Below are positions 1-8,308 of a stretch of 64,000 bases of DNA, piece by piece. How positions within the stretch are numbered: the stretch's first letter is position 1; each line of letters begins with the position of its first letter. The notes beneath the pieces are model-generated. The model made no database searches. It was not told the DNA's origin and saw only the letters and a list, made by a program, of their open reading frames with translations. This DNA comes from Leyella stercorea. GTDB lineage: Bacteria > Bacteroidota > Bacteroidia > Bacteroidales > Bacteroidaceae. The stretch lies in contig NZ_JADYTS010000003.1 of NCBI RefSeq assembly GCF_021531355.1, positions 62,001-126,000 of the forward strand, in the 5' to 3' direction. A program made the translations under genes and the position numbers.

Positions 1-120
1 CGAAAAAATAAATACTGTTTTTGATTTATAGCAAGAAAGATGTATTATTTTGTAATGTTATCGACATGTAAAGTACCGTTTTGTAACATAGCTGCATGTT
101 TATTGCTACGGAATGTAACT

Positions 121-999
121 TCAACTGCGTCTGTATTCCGACGGCGACATACCCACATGCTCCTTGAAATACTTGCCGAGGAACGACTGATTGGAGAAGT
201 TAAGGCTTTGTGCTATCTCCTTGATGCTGCGTTGTGTGTTGCGCAGAAGCATGCGCAGCTCCATCGTAACGTATGCGTCTATCCACTCGTTGGGTGTTCG
301 TTTGGACACGTTCTTTACCGTTTCCGACAGATATTTGGGCGATATGCAGAGCTGTTCGCTATACCAGCTAACACGACGCTCGCTGCGGAAGTTATTTTCG
401 ACAAGCAATATGAATTTGGTGAAAATCTCTTCGGCACGTGTGTTTCGCTCGTCTTTCTGCGACTGTACGTTGTATATCACATTGCTCACCTCATAAACCA
501 TAGAAAGGAACATCGACTGCATCATCTCACGGCGGAAGTGGTTGTCGGGTTCGTCAATCTTCTGGTTCATGCATGTCAGTGTGTTGCGTATGAAGCTTGC
601 CTTCTCAGCCGGCAGGCTGAACACGGGGTGGGTGCGTGCAAATAGGAAAAGCTGTGACAGTTCGTGCACGCTCTTAATGGTCTCGTTGAAGAAGTCGTAG
701 CTGATGATGATGCCCATGCCACGGCAGTCGGGCGACACAGTGCAGTCGTAGATGACGCGTCCCTGATTGATGATGATAAGGTCGCCGGCTACGACGTTAT
801 GTTCTACAGAATCGACAACGTATCGTCCTGATCCTTTTGTGCACAATGCCAAGAGCAGGCATTGTATACGACGCGGCTCGCGAGGCAAGGGTATATTTGC
901 AATCTCGTCCAGTATTAATATGTCATTGCCGATATGGTTGCCTCCGCACATGCGTATGGCGTATTCTACTGTTATGTCTCTTAAGTCAGGTAAGGTCAT
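121..999 (-). CDS. AraC-family transcriptional regulator
   Basis: 292-aa protein. The last ~100 residues form an AraC/XylS double helix-turn-helix: a first helical pair around SEQLCISPKYLSETVK and a second around IKEIAQSLNFSNQSFLGKYFK, ending in the family-typical GMSPSEYRRS. The N-terminal ~180 residues look like the cupin-like sensing half of one-component AraC regulators (VVAGDLIIINQG fits the beta-barrel), with no transmembrane segment or receiver domain. It presumably binds DNA as a dimer in the cytoplasm; effector and targets cannot be read from the sequence. It stands alone: the neighbouring gene is divergent, and a TACATTTG element lies ~35 bp upstream of the start. Family assignment is firm, function is not. 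Confidence 0.92.
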   Translation of the reverse strand: MTLPDLRDITVEYAIRMCGGNHIGNDILILDEIANIPLPREPRRIQCLLLALCTKGSGRYVVDSVEHNVVAGDLIIINQGRVIYDCTVSPDCRGMGIIISYDFFNETIKSVHELSQLFLFARTHPVFSLPAEKASFIRNTLTCMNQKIDEPDNHFRREMMQSMFLSMVYEVSNVIYNVQSQKDERNTRAEEIFTKFILLVENNFRSERRVSWYSEQLCISPKYLSETVKNVSKRTPNEWIDAYVTMELRMLLRNTQRSIKEIAQSLNFSNQSFLGKYFKEHVGMSPSEYRRS

Positions 1000-1032
1000 C
1001 TATGTATGGTTTATATTAGTATAAAATAATTG

Positions 1033-1040
1033 CAAATGTA
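1033..1040 (-). promoter_or_regulatory. Putative -7 element of the AraC gene
   Basis: On the minus strand this reads TACATTTG, matching the Bacteroidetes -7 consensus TAnnTTTG. No good TTTG -33 partner is seen 19-21 bp upstream, so confidence is limited. Confidence 0.4.
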
Positions 1041-1180
1041 CTAAATAAATCTGATATACCGAGATTTTTTTTAGTTATAACTTGTCAATGTGTTTGTGCA
1101 TAAAACTGTTAAATAGGCATGGATATAACCAACGATACGTTTTTTTTACTAACTTTACGGATGTTTTAAATTATATGCTT

Positions 1181-1732
1181 ATGAAAATCAGACATCTTAA
1201 GGTCTCGGCGCTATTGCTTGCCGCCACCTTGCTAACAAGCTCGTGCGTTGGTTCATTCTCACTGTTTGGCCGTGTTGCCAAGTGGAACACCCACGCTACA
1301 AACTCGAAGTTTCTCAACGAGATTATATTCATTCTTATCTCGCCGGCTTATGCTGTGTGTGCAGTTGCTGATGCCTTGGTGCTTAACACAATCGAATTCT
1401 GGTCGGGGAGCAACCCTATGGCTCAGAAGGTGGGCACTGTGCAGGAAGTGACGGGTAAGGACGGACTGATTTATGCAGTTAAGACGCTGCGCAATGGTTA
1501 TGAAATAACTTCGCCAAATGGTGAAGTTGTTAGTTTCATATACGATAAGAAGACCAATTCGTGGTCGCAGGAGCAGGATGGCAAGCAGGTTGAGATTTTC
1601 CGCTTCAATCCTGACGGTACTATCCAGGCACGTCTCAGCGACGGTCAGACATTACGCGTTAAGCCAGATGAGGCAGGCGTGTTCGAAGCCCGCATGGCTG
1701 TCAATGGCGCTCGCTTCTGGGCTAGCCGATAA
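1181..1732 (+). CDS. DUF3332 family lipoprotein
   Basis: 183-aa protein read from the ATG at 1181; the frame is open upstream to a TTG at 1082, but only this ATG places a signal peptide at the N terminus. It starts with a basic n-region, a hydrophobic stretch and a lipobox (LTSSC), so it should be lipidated and exported. The following segment (FGRVAKWNTHATN, then a hydrophobic stretch and NTIEFWSGSNP) matches the DUF3332 family of small Bacteroidetes lipoproteins as I recall it. The C-terminal half is soluble and beta-rich. No function is known for the family. It is monocistronic and ends in a very long hairpin terminator shared with the convergent peptidase gene. Confidence 0.82.
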   Translation: MKIRHLKVSALLLAATLLTSSCVGSFSLFGRVAKWNTHATNSKFLNEIIFILISPAYAVCAVADALVLNTIEFWSGSNPMAQKVGTVQEVTGKDGLIYAVKTLRNGYEITSPNGEVVSFIYDKKTNSWSQEQDGKQVEIFRFNPDGTIQARLSDGQTLRVKPDEAGVFEARMAVNGARFWASR

Positions 1733-1751
1733 CTCTTTTTTATAATATAAG

Positions 1752-1878
1752 TTGAGAGTTGAGAATTGAGAGTTGAGAGTTATGATTACCGATTTTTAAT
1801 ATTTAAAATCATAGCATTAATAACAATGCAAATCATAACTCTCAACTCTCAATTTTCAACTCTCAATTGTTTTTTTTT
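1752..1878 (+). terminator. Long heptad-repeat inverted repeat with T-run
   Basis: Arms 1752-1787 and 1831-1866 pair over 36 bp with one exception, G1763 opposite T1855, which is a G-U wobble in plus-strand RNA but a C-A mismatch in minus-strand RNA. A run of nine T follows at 1870-1878. The polarity fits termination of the DUF3332 gene. Each arm is built of 7-nt units such as TTGAGAG/TTGAGAA. Confidence 0.75.
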
Positions 1879-4009
1879 ACTTCTCGCCCGAAACGCCCAT
1901 TTCCTTGAGCAGACGATCAGCATGTCCCCATTTGTCCATGAGGAAGAGTACGTAGCGGATGTCTACACCGATGCAGCGAGCCAGACGCTTGTCAAACCAG
2001 ATGTCGCTTGACAATGAGTCCCAGTTGCCGTCGAATGCCAGACCGATAAGGTTGCCCTTGCCGTCGAACATGGGCGAACCAGAGTTACCGCCGGTGATGT
2101 CGTTGTTGGTGAGGAAGCAGAGCTGCATCTTGCCAGTTGTCTTGTCGGTGTACTTGCCGAAGTCGTTGGCAGAGAGGAGCTGCTTCATGATAGGCTCAGC
2201 CTGGTAGTCGATGGTGCCCTTTTCGCCCGACTCCATCTTGCGAACGATTGAGGCAGCGTCGGTGTAGTAGCCCGACGGATTGCCACCGAGCAGATAACCG
2301 CCTACCTGACCGTAAGAAAGACGCATGGTGAAGTTGGCATCTGAGTAGTGGGGCAGTTCCTGCTCCATGCGCACCTTGGCGTCGCAGAGATACTTCTCCT
2401 GCTCGGCTATCTCCTCGCGGAGCGGCATGAGCTGCTTGCGGCAGTTGTTCATCATCTCGTTAATCTGCTTGCCATACTGATAGCCGGGGTCTTTGGCGAG
2501 AGCCTTCTCGTCGAGCTTGATCTTCTTGCCGCTCTTCATCACTACCGAAGTCTGGTACAACCAGTCGACATACTTGCGCGAATCGCCGCCGAACTTCTCC
2601 TCAATGGTCTTGTAGAAGGCCGGAAGCTGGTCGGCAGATACATACTTGCGGAAGTTGTCGATGAGCGCTGCCTGCACGTCTTTGTCAAGAGCTGCGTCCC
2701 ATTCGGCGCTGTTGTCCTCGAATACATAGGTCGACTTGCCCTTCTTGGCAGCCTTGCTGTCCTTTGCAGGCACCATCATAGCCAGACGTATGGCGCGTGA
2801 GTTGAACTCAGAAGTGCCGCCGAATGTCTCGCGCAGAGCTGTGAACTCCTTAGTAACGTCAAGCTGCTTGGCATAGAGCTGTGCCATCTTGTCGAAGTCG
2901 AGCTTACCCTTGAGGTAGCCGGTCCACTTCTGATACTCCATGATGCGGTCCTCAAAGTCGGCCTTCTGACGAACGATACCTACAGAGTCGATACACTTGT
3001 TCATACCCAGTGAGTTCTTCCAGTAGTTGGAACTCTGTGCATACTTAGAGTCGTACTTGATGCGTACAGCCTCGTCGGCACGCATGTGCTTGATCATAAC
3101 GTCCTGCTTCACGCCGCGTACTTGTGCACGTGGAGCGTTCTCAGCGTCGCGCATCTGGCGAATGCCGTAGCTTGAGAGATAGCGTTCGGTCGAACCGGGA
3201 TAGCCGATGGTCATGGCGAAGTCGCCTTCCTTATATCCGTCCATCGAAACCTTTGTCCAGTGCTGCGGGTGATAGGGCACGTTGTCCTTCGAATATTCTG
3301 CCGGTCCGTTGGTCTTCGGGTCGGCGTAGATGCGGAATACAGAGTAGTCGCATGTCTGGCGCGGCCACATCCAGTTGTCGGTCTCGCCTCCGAACTTGCC
3401 CATTGACTTAGGAATGGCGAACACCAGACGCAAGTCGCGGAATGTGCGGTAGGTAGTGGCGTAGTACTTGTTGCCCTCGTAGAACGGCTTTATTTCCAGG
3501 TCGAGAGTCTTGTCCTTAGCGTGTACCTCCTTGATCATTTCGTTCTCCACCTCGTTCAAGAGCTTGGCGCGCTCGTCGTTGGTCATGTTCTTGATGCCAC
3601 GCTTCTCCAGTTCGGGAGTGATGTCCTTCTGTTCAACCATGAAACTTACGAACATGCTCTTGTTGGGCAACTCCTCGGCGAACGACTTTGCGTAGAATCC
3701 GTTGAGCATGTAGTCGTGCTCAACAGTAGAATGAGAACGGATGGCTTCAAAACCACAGTGGTGGTTGGTCAGCACGAGTCCGTCGGGCGATACGACAACG
3801 CCCGAGCAGTAGCCCGAGAAGTTGACAACCGACTTCATGATGGCGTCTTCGCCCTTGTACAGCTTCTCGTAGGGAGCCGAGAATCCGTACGTCTTCATCT
3901 GCTCGTACACTGCGTGTGGCAGGTTGTAGAGCGTCCACATGCCTTCGTCGGCATGGGCGGCGGCTGATGACAACAGCATGGCAGCCGCGAGAATAAGATT
4001 CTTTTTCAT
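1877..4009 (-). CDS. S46 family dipeptidyl-peptidase (DPP7-like)
   Basis: 710-aa exported serine peptidase with a 20-residue signal peptide ending AAAHA. S46 enzymes are periplasmic chymotrypsin-fold peptidases that release dipeptides from oligopeptides, feeding amino-acid fermentation. The catalytic His is H84 in LTNHHCGF, an Asp lies in the TDNWMWPR...DYSVFR region, and the nucleophile is about S643 in TGGNSGSPMF. Eighteen residues after the Ser there is Gly (~661, AFDGNW); in the family Arg here gives the acidic-residue-specific DPP11, while Gly is typical of DPP7 with hydrophobic P1 preference. Specificity is therefore inferred as DPP7-like. It follows the flippase gene by 24 bp in the same direction and may be co-transcribed. 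Confidence 0.93.
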   Translation of the reverse strand: MKKNLILAAAMLLSSAAAHADEGMWTLYNLPHAVYEQMKTYGFSAPYEKLYKGEDAIMKSVVNFSGYCSGVVVSPDGLVLTNHHCGFEAIRSHSTVEHDYMLNGFYAKSFAEELPNKSMFVSFMVEQKDITPELEKRGIKNMTNDERAKLLNEVENEMIKEVHAKDKTLDLEIKPFYEGNKYYATTYRTFRDLRLVFAIPKSMGKFGGETDNWMWPRQTCDYSVFRIYADPKTNGPAEYSKDNVPYHPQHWTKVSMDGYKEGDFAMTIGYPGSTERYLSSYGIRQMRDAENAPRAQVRGVKQDVMIKHMRADEAVRIKYDSKYAQSSNYWKNSLGMNKCIDSVGIVRQKADFEDRIMEYQKWTGYLKGKLDFDKMAQLYAKQLDVTKEFTALRETFGGTSEFNSRAIRLAMMVPAKDSKAAKKGKSTYVFEDNSAEWDAALDKDVQAALIDNFRKYVSADQLPAFYKTIEEKFGGDSRKYVDWLYQTSVVMKSGKKIKLDEKALAKDPGYQYGKQINEMMNNCRKQLMPLREEIAEQEKYLCDAKVRMEQELPHYSDANFTMRLSYGQVGGYLLGGNPSGYYTDAASIVRKMESGEKGTIDYQAEPIMKQLLSANDFGKYTDKTTGKMQLCFLTNNDITGGNSGSPMFDGKGNLIGLAFDGNWDSLSSDIWFDKRLARCIGVDIRYVLFLMDKWGHADRLLKEMGVSGEK

Positions 4010-4033
4010 TTAGAGATTGTTATTGATTGTTGA

Positions 4034-5533
4034 TTATTTCCTAAAATATTTTCCCACAACGGGCAGACTCTTCAGCGGCATATCATGATATATGATGTAC
4101 GCTACGAACATTATCACGAGCACAGTGTTTACTGCGAGCGCTGCCCAGTTGGGCAGATGCTCGTTGGCGAAGTTCATGCAGAAGTAGAACAGCACCGTTA
4201 TAGCCACGTAAACGCCTATCGACTTGAGCGGATAATTTATCGGATACTTCTTCTGACCCACAATATACGACAGCACCATGGCCGTTGCGTAGCCTGCAAA
4301 ACCAGCCCATGCGCACGCCATATAGCCGTATCGCGGCACGAACAGCACGTTGACGGCGATGAGCACGGCGCATCCTGCGCCCGAGAACCAGGCTCCCCAG
4401 ATGGTCTTGTCGATAAGCTTGTACCAGAACGAGAGGTTGAAGTACACGCCCATCATTATCTCGGCAGCCATCACAATGGGCACAACGCGCAGTCCCGACC
4501 AGTAGTCGCGGCCGATGATATGCTTCAGTACGTCGAGATAGCCTATCACTACGAGGAACGCCAGCAGAGTGAATATGATGAAGAACTTCATCGCCTGGGC
4601 ATACGTTTCGCGGTTGTCCTTGTCCTTCGATTTGCCGAACACGAACGGTTCGTAGGCGTAGCGGAACGCCTGTGTGATCATTGCCATAATCATGGCAATC
4701 TTCGATGCGGCGCCATATATGCCCAACTGGGCGTGAGCGTCGCTACGTTCGTAGATGTAGGGGAAGAGAATCTTGTCGGCAGTCTGGTTGAGAATGCCGG
4801 CTATGCCGAGCACCAGTATAGGCCATGAGTAGGAGAACATGCGGCGCAGCAGCGCCTTGTCAAACTGGTATTTGATGCCCACCAGCTCCTTCCAGAAGAA
4901 GAACGTGAGCGCTGCCGAGCAGAAAAGGTTGACATAGAAGGCATAGCCAGCGCCTATCGTCGGGTCGTATATCTGTGCGATGAGTCCCGTCGCGCCGTTG
5001 CTTTCGTATATGGCAGGCAGCACGAGGAAGAACATCAGATTGAGTGCTATTGCCATAAAGATGTTCAGAAGCTTCAGGGTAGCGAACTTGATAGGGCGTT
5101 TCTTGTATCGCAGATAGGCGAAGGGGATGCACTGGAAGGCATCTATCGCCACCGTGACAGCCATCACCCATATATACGACGGATGGTCGGCATAGCCCAT
5201 GAACGATGATATCGGGCTGATGAACGTAAGCACCAGCACCACGAACAGCAGCGATGTGAATCCTACAGACATCAATGTTGTAGAGTATACCTTCTGCGGA
5301 TCCTCGCCTTCCTTGTTGGCGAAGCGGAAGAAGGTGGTCTCCATTCCGTATGTGAGAATCACCATCAGCAAAGCCGTATAGGCATATACGTTTGTGATGA
5401 TGCCATAGCCTCCACTCGCGGCAGACAGTTTTGCCGTGTACAAAGGTACAAGCAGATAATTAAGAAATCTGCCTACGATGCTGCTAAGACCGTAAATGGC
5501 GGTGTCCTTAGCAAGGGATTTGAGATTTGCCAT
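4034..5533 (-). CDS. Polysaccharide/lipid-linked oligosaccharide flippase (MATE/MVF-like)
   Basis: 499-aa polytopic membrane protein with about 12-14 hydrophobic segments. The N terminus (LAKDTAIYGLSSIVGRFLNYLLVPLYT) is typical of Wzx/RfbX-type oligosaccharide flippases, which move undecaprenyl- or lipid-linked sugars across the inner membrane. No glycosyltransferases adjoin it, so its substrate (capsule, O-antigen or a general glycan) is unknown. The downstream S46 peptidase gene is only 24 bp away. Upstream lies a block of 9-nt repeats rather than a recognisable promoter. Confidence 0.88.
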   Translation of the reverse strand: MANLKSLAKDTAIYGLSSIVGRFLNYLLVPLYTAKLSAASGGYGIITNVYAYTALLMVILTYGMETTFFRFANKEGEDPQKVYSTTLMSVGFTSLLFVVLVLTFISPISSFMGYADHPSYIWVMAVTVAIDAFQCIPFAYLRYKKRPIKFATLKLLNIFMAIALNLMFFLVLPAIYESNGATGLIAQIYDPTIGAGYAFYVNLFCSAALTFFFWKELVGIKYQFDKALLRRMFSYSWPILVLGIAGILNQTADKILFPYIYERSDAHAQLGIYGAASKIAMIMAMITQAFRYAYEPFVFGKSKDKDNRETYAQAMKFFIIFTLLAFLVVIGYLDVLKHIIGRDYWSGLRVVPIVMAAEIMMGVYFNLSFWYKLIDKTIWGAWFSGAGCAVLIAVNVLFVPRYGYMACAWAGFAGYATAMVLSYIVGQKKYPINYPLKSIGVYVAITVLFYFCMNFANEHLPNWAALAVNTVLVIMFVAYIIYHDMPLKSLPVVGKYFRK

Positions 5534-5551
5534 ATTGACTTTTTGTTATTG

Positions 5552-5644
5552 TTTTGTATGTTTTGTATGTTTGGTAGGTTTTGTAGGTTTTGGCTGCTGC
5601 CTACTATACCTACTATACCTACGCCACCTACCAAACCCACCAAA
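5552..5644. repeat. Two mirrored blocks of five 9-nt repeats
   Basis: Left block 5552-5596 is five nonamers (TTTTGTATG twice, TTTGGTAGG, TTTTGTAGG, TTTTGGCTG). Right block 5600-5644 is five nonamers in inverse orientation (CCTACTATA twice, CCTACGCCA, CCTACCAAA, CCCACCAAA). Only three bases separate the blocks and the register is exact. It lies between the stop codon of the four-helix-bundle gene and the flippase start. Confidence 0.85.
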
Positions 5645-5660
5645 CTAATCCTGCGCACAC

Positions 5661-6230
5661 CTATCTTTTTCCGTTTCTCCAGTCAACTCTTGCCTTGTAT
5701 CTCTGCTCCTTTATTCCACCTTCTTCCAAGAACTTGCGGTTCTGGTAGTCGATGAGTCCGCGTAGCATGGCGAGAGTCTGATGAATCACTATCAGAGCGA
5801 TGTTGGCTATTTCTTCAGCGCAGCGTCCTTCTATCTGCCTTCGATACCATGCGCTGTCGTTGATGCGTCGGCACAGTGGCTGTGCCATCCGGTATTTGGG
5901 ATGCTGAGGCCCCCATATCTCCAGACCATGGTTGCGCAGATAGTCCTTGTAGTCCTCTTTGAGTTCCTCAAGGCTGCCCTTGGCTATTACCGTCAGTTTA
6001 TGTTCAATCTCGGTAGAGCCTTCAGCGTCGCTATAGCCTTCTACTATGTTCTGCTTGCCCGAGCGTGCCGCCTGCTGCATTTGGTCGACCGTGCGGTCGT
6101 GACTGCGCTCAAGAAATCGGCTTACGAAGTAGAAAGTGATGTCGTAGACGCACTCCGACTTACGGAAAACAATCAGCGTCTTGTAGCTGTCGGGCTGATT
6201 GGTAGGACGGTTGAATGGATTTTGCTGCAT
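5661..6230 (-). CDS. Four-helix-bundle suffix-domain protein
   Basis: 189-aa soluble, mostly helical, highly charged protein without signal peptide. Segments such as FVSRFLERSHDRTVDQMQQA and ARSGKQNIVEGYSD, followed by a LEELKEDYKDYL helix and IHQTLAMLRGLI, resemble the four-helix-bundle proteins related to the S23 (23S rRNA intervening sequence) family. Members are widespread in Bacteroidetes and of unknown function; relatives include the Avd accessory proteins of diversity-generating retroelements, but no reverse transcriptase is present here. It is flanked downstream by mirrored nonamer repeats. No function is assigned. Confidence 0.75.
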   Translation of the reverse strand: MQQNPFNRPTNQPDSYKTLIVFRKSECVYDITFYFVSRFLERSHDRTVDQMQQAARSGKQNIVEGYSDAEGSTEIEHKLTVIAKGSLEELKEDYKDYLRNHGLEIWGPQHPKYRMAQPLCRRINDSAWYRRQIEGRCAEEIANIALIVIHQTLAMLRGLIDYQNRKFLEEGGIKEQRYKARVDWRNGKR

Positions 6231-6304
6231 AGGGGTGGATTCTTTTATTGCTTGATTTCTATTACTTAACTCTTTTACTCTTTTACCTTTTTACTTTTTT
6301 ACCT

Positions 6305-7534
6305 TTAAAAGAACATGTAGCAGATAGCTATCGCCGCTATAACTCCAGCCAAGTCTGCCAGCAGTCCGCAGGCTACTGCGTGACGGGTATAGCGTATGCC
6401 TACGCTGCCGAAGTAGACGGCGAGGATGTAAAAGGTGGTGTCGGTAGAGCCTTGGAAGATGCAAGAGAGTCGGCCTACGAACGAGTCGGCACCGTAGGTG
6501 GTCATAGCGTCGACCATCATGCCGCGTGCTCCGCTGCCCGAGAGAGGCTTCATCAGCGCCGTAGGCAGAGCGCCCACGAAGTCGGTGTTGCCACCCAGAG
6601 CCGCAACGGTCCACTTGATGCCGTCCACCAGCATGTCCATTGCGCCCGAAGCACGGAACACCCCGATGCCCACGAGTATAGCCACGAGATAGGGGATGAT
6701 TCTGACGGCAGTGTTAAATCCGTCCTTTGCACCCTCGATGAAGGCGTCGTAGACGTTCACCTTCTTGCGCATGCCAGCCAGGATGAACATCACTATGATG
6801 AGCATCAGCAGGATATTAGCCACCGAAGTGCTCACAACGTTCATCTGCGCCTTGTCCATCTGTGCGAAGCCCCATATTATAGCAGCCACCACAGCCGACA
6901 TGCCGCCGAGCGTGAGCAGCATTGTACGGTTGATGAGATTGATGCGCTGGTAGAGCGAGGTGAAGACGATACCCGCCAGCGTAGAGAAGAACGTGGCGAG
7001 AAGAATGGGCACGAAGATGTCGGTAGGTTGCGCTGCCCCCATCTGCGCACGATACACCATGATGCTCACGGGAATCAAGGTGAGTCCCGACGTGTTGAGC
7101 ACGAGGAACATAATCATCGGATTGGTGGCGGTGTCCTTCTTCGGATTCAGCTCCTGCAGTTGTTCCATAGCCTTCAGTCCGAGCGGAGTGGCAGCGTTGT
7201 CAAGCCCCAGCATGTTGGCAGCCACATTCATGAAGATGCTGCCCGTGACGGGATGACCCTTCGGAATGTCGGGAAACAGACGTGTGAACACGGGCGACAG
7301 CACGCGCGCCACAACGTTTATGACGCCGCCTTTCTCGCCAATCTTCATTATGCCGAGCCACAGCGAGAGTACGCCGGTGAGTCCGAGCGAGATTTCGAAC
7401 GCAGTCTTCGACGTGTCGAACGTGGAGTTCATAATGGCTGGAAACACCTCGGTGTCGCCCATAAACACCAGCCGCACGGTGGCAATGACGAATGCTATGA
7501 GGAAGAAGGCTATCCAGATGTAGTTGAGTACCAT
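6305..7534 (-). CDS. SpmA-SpmB-like fused nucleoside-recognition (Gate) membrane protein
   Basis: 409-aa inner-membrane protein. The N-terminal half (DTSKTAFEISLGLTGVLSLWLG, MNVAANMLGLDNAATPLGLKA) matches spore maturation protein A, and the C-terminal half (ASGAMDMLVDGI, LPTALMKPLSGSGARGMMVD, FQGSTDTTFYILAVYFGSVG) matches SpmB; both carry Gate domains related to nucleoside transporters. Fused forms are common in non-sporulating Bacteroidetes. The transported substrate is unknown, and a sporulation role is excluded by lineage. It has its own promoter-like element upstream at 7571-7603. Confidence 0.88.
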   Translation of the reverse strand: MVLNYIWIAFFLIAFVIATVRLVFMGDTEVFPAIMNSTFDTSKTAFEISLGLTGVLSLWLGIMKIGEKGGVINVVARVLSPVFTRLFPDIPKGHPVTGSIFMNVAANMLGLDNAATPLGLKAMEQLQELNPKKDTATNPMIMFLVLNTSGLTLIPVSIMVYRAQMGAAQPTDIFVPILLATFFSTLAGIVFTSLYQRINLINRTMLLTLGGMSAVVAAIIWGFAQMDKAQMNVVSTSVANILLMLIIVMFILAGMRKKVNVYDAFIEGAKDGFNTAVRIIPYLVAILVGIGVFRASGAMDMLVDGIKWTVAALGGNTDFVGALPTALMKPLSGSGARGMMVDAMTTYGADSFVGRLSCIFQGSTDTTFYILAVYFGSVGIRYTRHAVACGLLADLAGVIAAIAICYMFF

Positions 7535-7570
7535 ATTTTCTGAGATACGTTGTTATTATTATAATAGGTG

Positions 7571-7603
7571 CAAAATTACCCATTAAATTTGGAATATCTC
7601 AAT
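7571..7603 (-). promoter_or_regulatory. Promoter of the SpmAB-like gene
   Basis: On the minus strand TAATTTTG (7571-7578) fits the -7 consensus, with a TTG-containing -33-like site ~21 bp upstream. It lies ~37 bp before the start codon. Confidence 0.55.
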
Positions 7604-7627
7604 AAAATCGTCATTTTTGCGTCCCGT

Positions 7628-8209
7628 CTACTTATAAGCCTTGATGTATTCGTCGGCTACGGCACACAGTTCGTCGTACCATTCCTGACCGAAACGGCGC
7701 ACCAGCGGACCCTCAAGGAAGCGGTATACACGCAGTCCCAACTCCTTGCCCTTCTTCACTGCGTCCTCGCATACGTCCCAACGGTTGTAGTTGAGAGCCA
7801 CGGTGCCGTCCTTGAAACGCTTCTCGCGGATAGGGTAGAGGGCGCATGATATGGGCTTGATGAACTGGGTCTTGCCCTGGCGGTAGGCTCGTTCGAGCGC
7901 GCACAGACAGCAGTTGCCCTCGTAGCAGGTGAACACGCAGTCCTTGCCGCCCACAATACTCGTCACGAGGTCGCCGTCGCGGTCGGTGTAGGCTACGCCC
8001 TGATGGTCGACCACAGCCTGCGCCGATGCCGACATGTCGCCCCACACCGTGTCAAGAGCTGACTCAATGCCGGCTATCTCGTCCATAGTCACGGGTGCTC
8101 CGGCGTCGCCTTCCACACAACAGATGCCCTTGCACTTGTCCAGATCGCAGCAGAACTGCTCGGTGATGATGTCGCTCGACACCAATACATTCGAAATTTC
8201 TAATATCAT
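7628..8209 (-). CDS. DUF3109 family cysteine-rich protein
   Basis: 193-aa soluble protein. Two dense Cys clusters are visible: FCCDLDKCKGICC (residues ~19-31) and CVFTCYEGNCCLCALE in the middle, followed by a further Cys in ISCALYP. The pattern is that of the DUF3109/YkgJ-related families, thought to bind zinc or an iron-sulfur cluster. The biochemical role is unknown. It sits just upstream of the SpmAB-like gene, which has its own promoter, so the two are probably separate units. Confidence 0.88.
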   Translation of the reverse strand: MILEISNVLVSSDIITEQFCCDLDKCKGICCVEGDAGAPVTMDEIAGIESALDTVWGDMSASAQAVVDHQGVAYTDRDGDLVTSIVGGKDCVFTCYEGNCCLCALERAYRQGKTQFIKPISCALYPIREKRFKDGTVALNYNRWDVCEDAVKKGKELGLRVYRFLEGPLVRRFGQEWYDELCAVADEYIKAYK

Positions 8210-8262
8210 ATAATTTATCTTTCAAGTCTTTATCAATATGCAATTCTAATGAGGAAATCACA

Positions 8263-8293
8263 ATTCTCAACTCTCAATTTTCAACTTTCAACT
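8263..8293. repeat. Short heptad repeat tract
   Basis: Four 7-nt units (ATTCTCA, ACTCTCA, ATTTTCA, ACTTTCA) plus ACTG in the gap between the DUF3109 start and the ung stop. It is of the same family and orientation as the right arm of the repeat at 1831-1866. Confidence 0.7.
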
Positions 8294-8308
8294 GAAACGT
8301 CAGTTTCC

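Noticed and set aside
5473-5658. Small protein with LVG and QNL tripeptide repeats
   Set aside because: The tripeptides simply translate the 9-nt DNA repeats, and the frame runs into the flippase gene; the DNA repeat is the real feature.
5661-6230. Diversity-generating retroelement accessory protein (Avd)
   Set aside because: The four-helix bundle is compatible, but no reverse transcriptase, template repeat or variable repeat was seen nearby.
6248-7543. 431-codon plus-strand open frame
   Set aside because: It is the complement of the SpmAB-like gene; its His/Arg/Glu-rich translation is typical of an antisense shadow.
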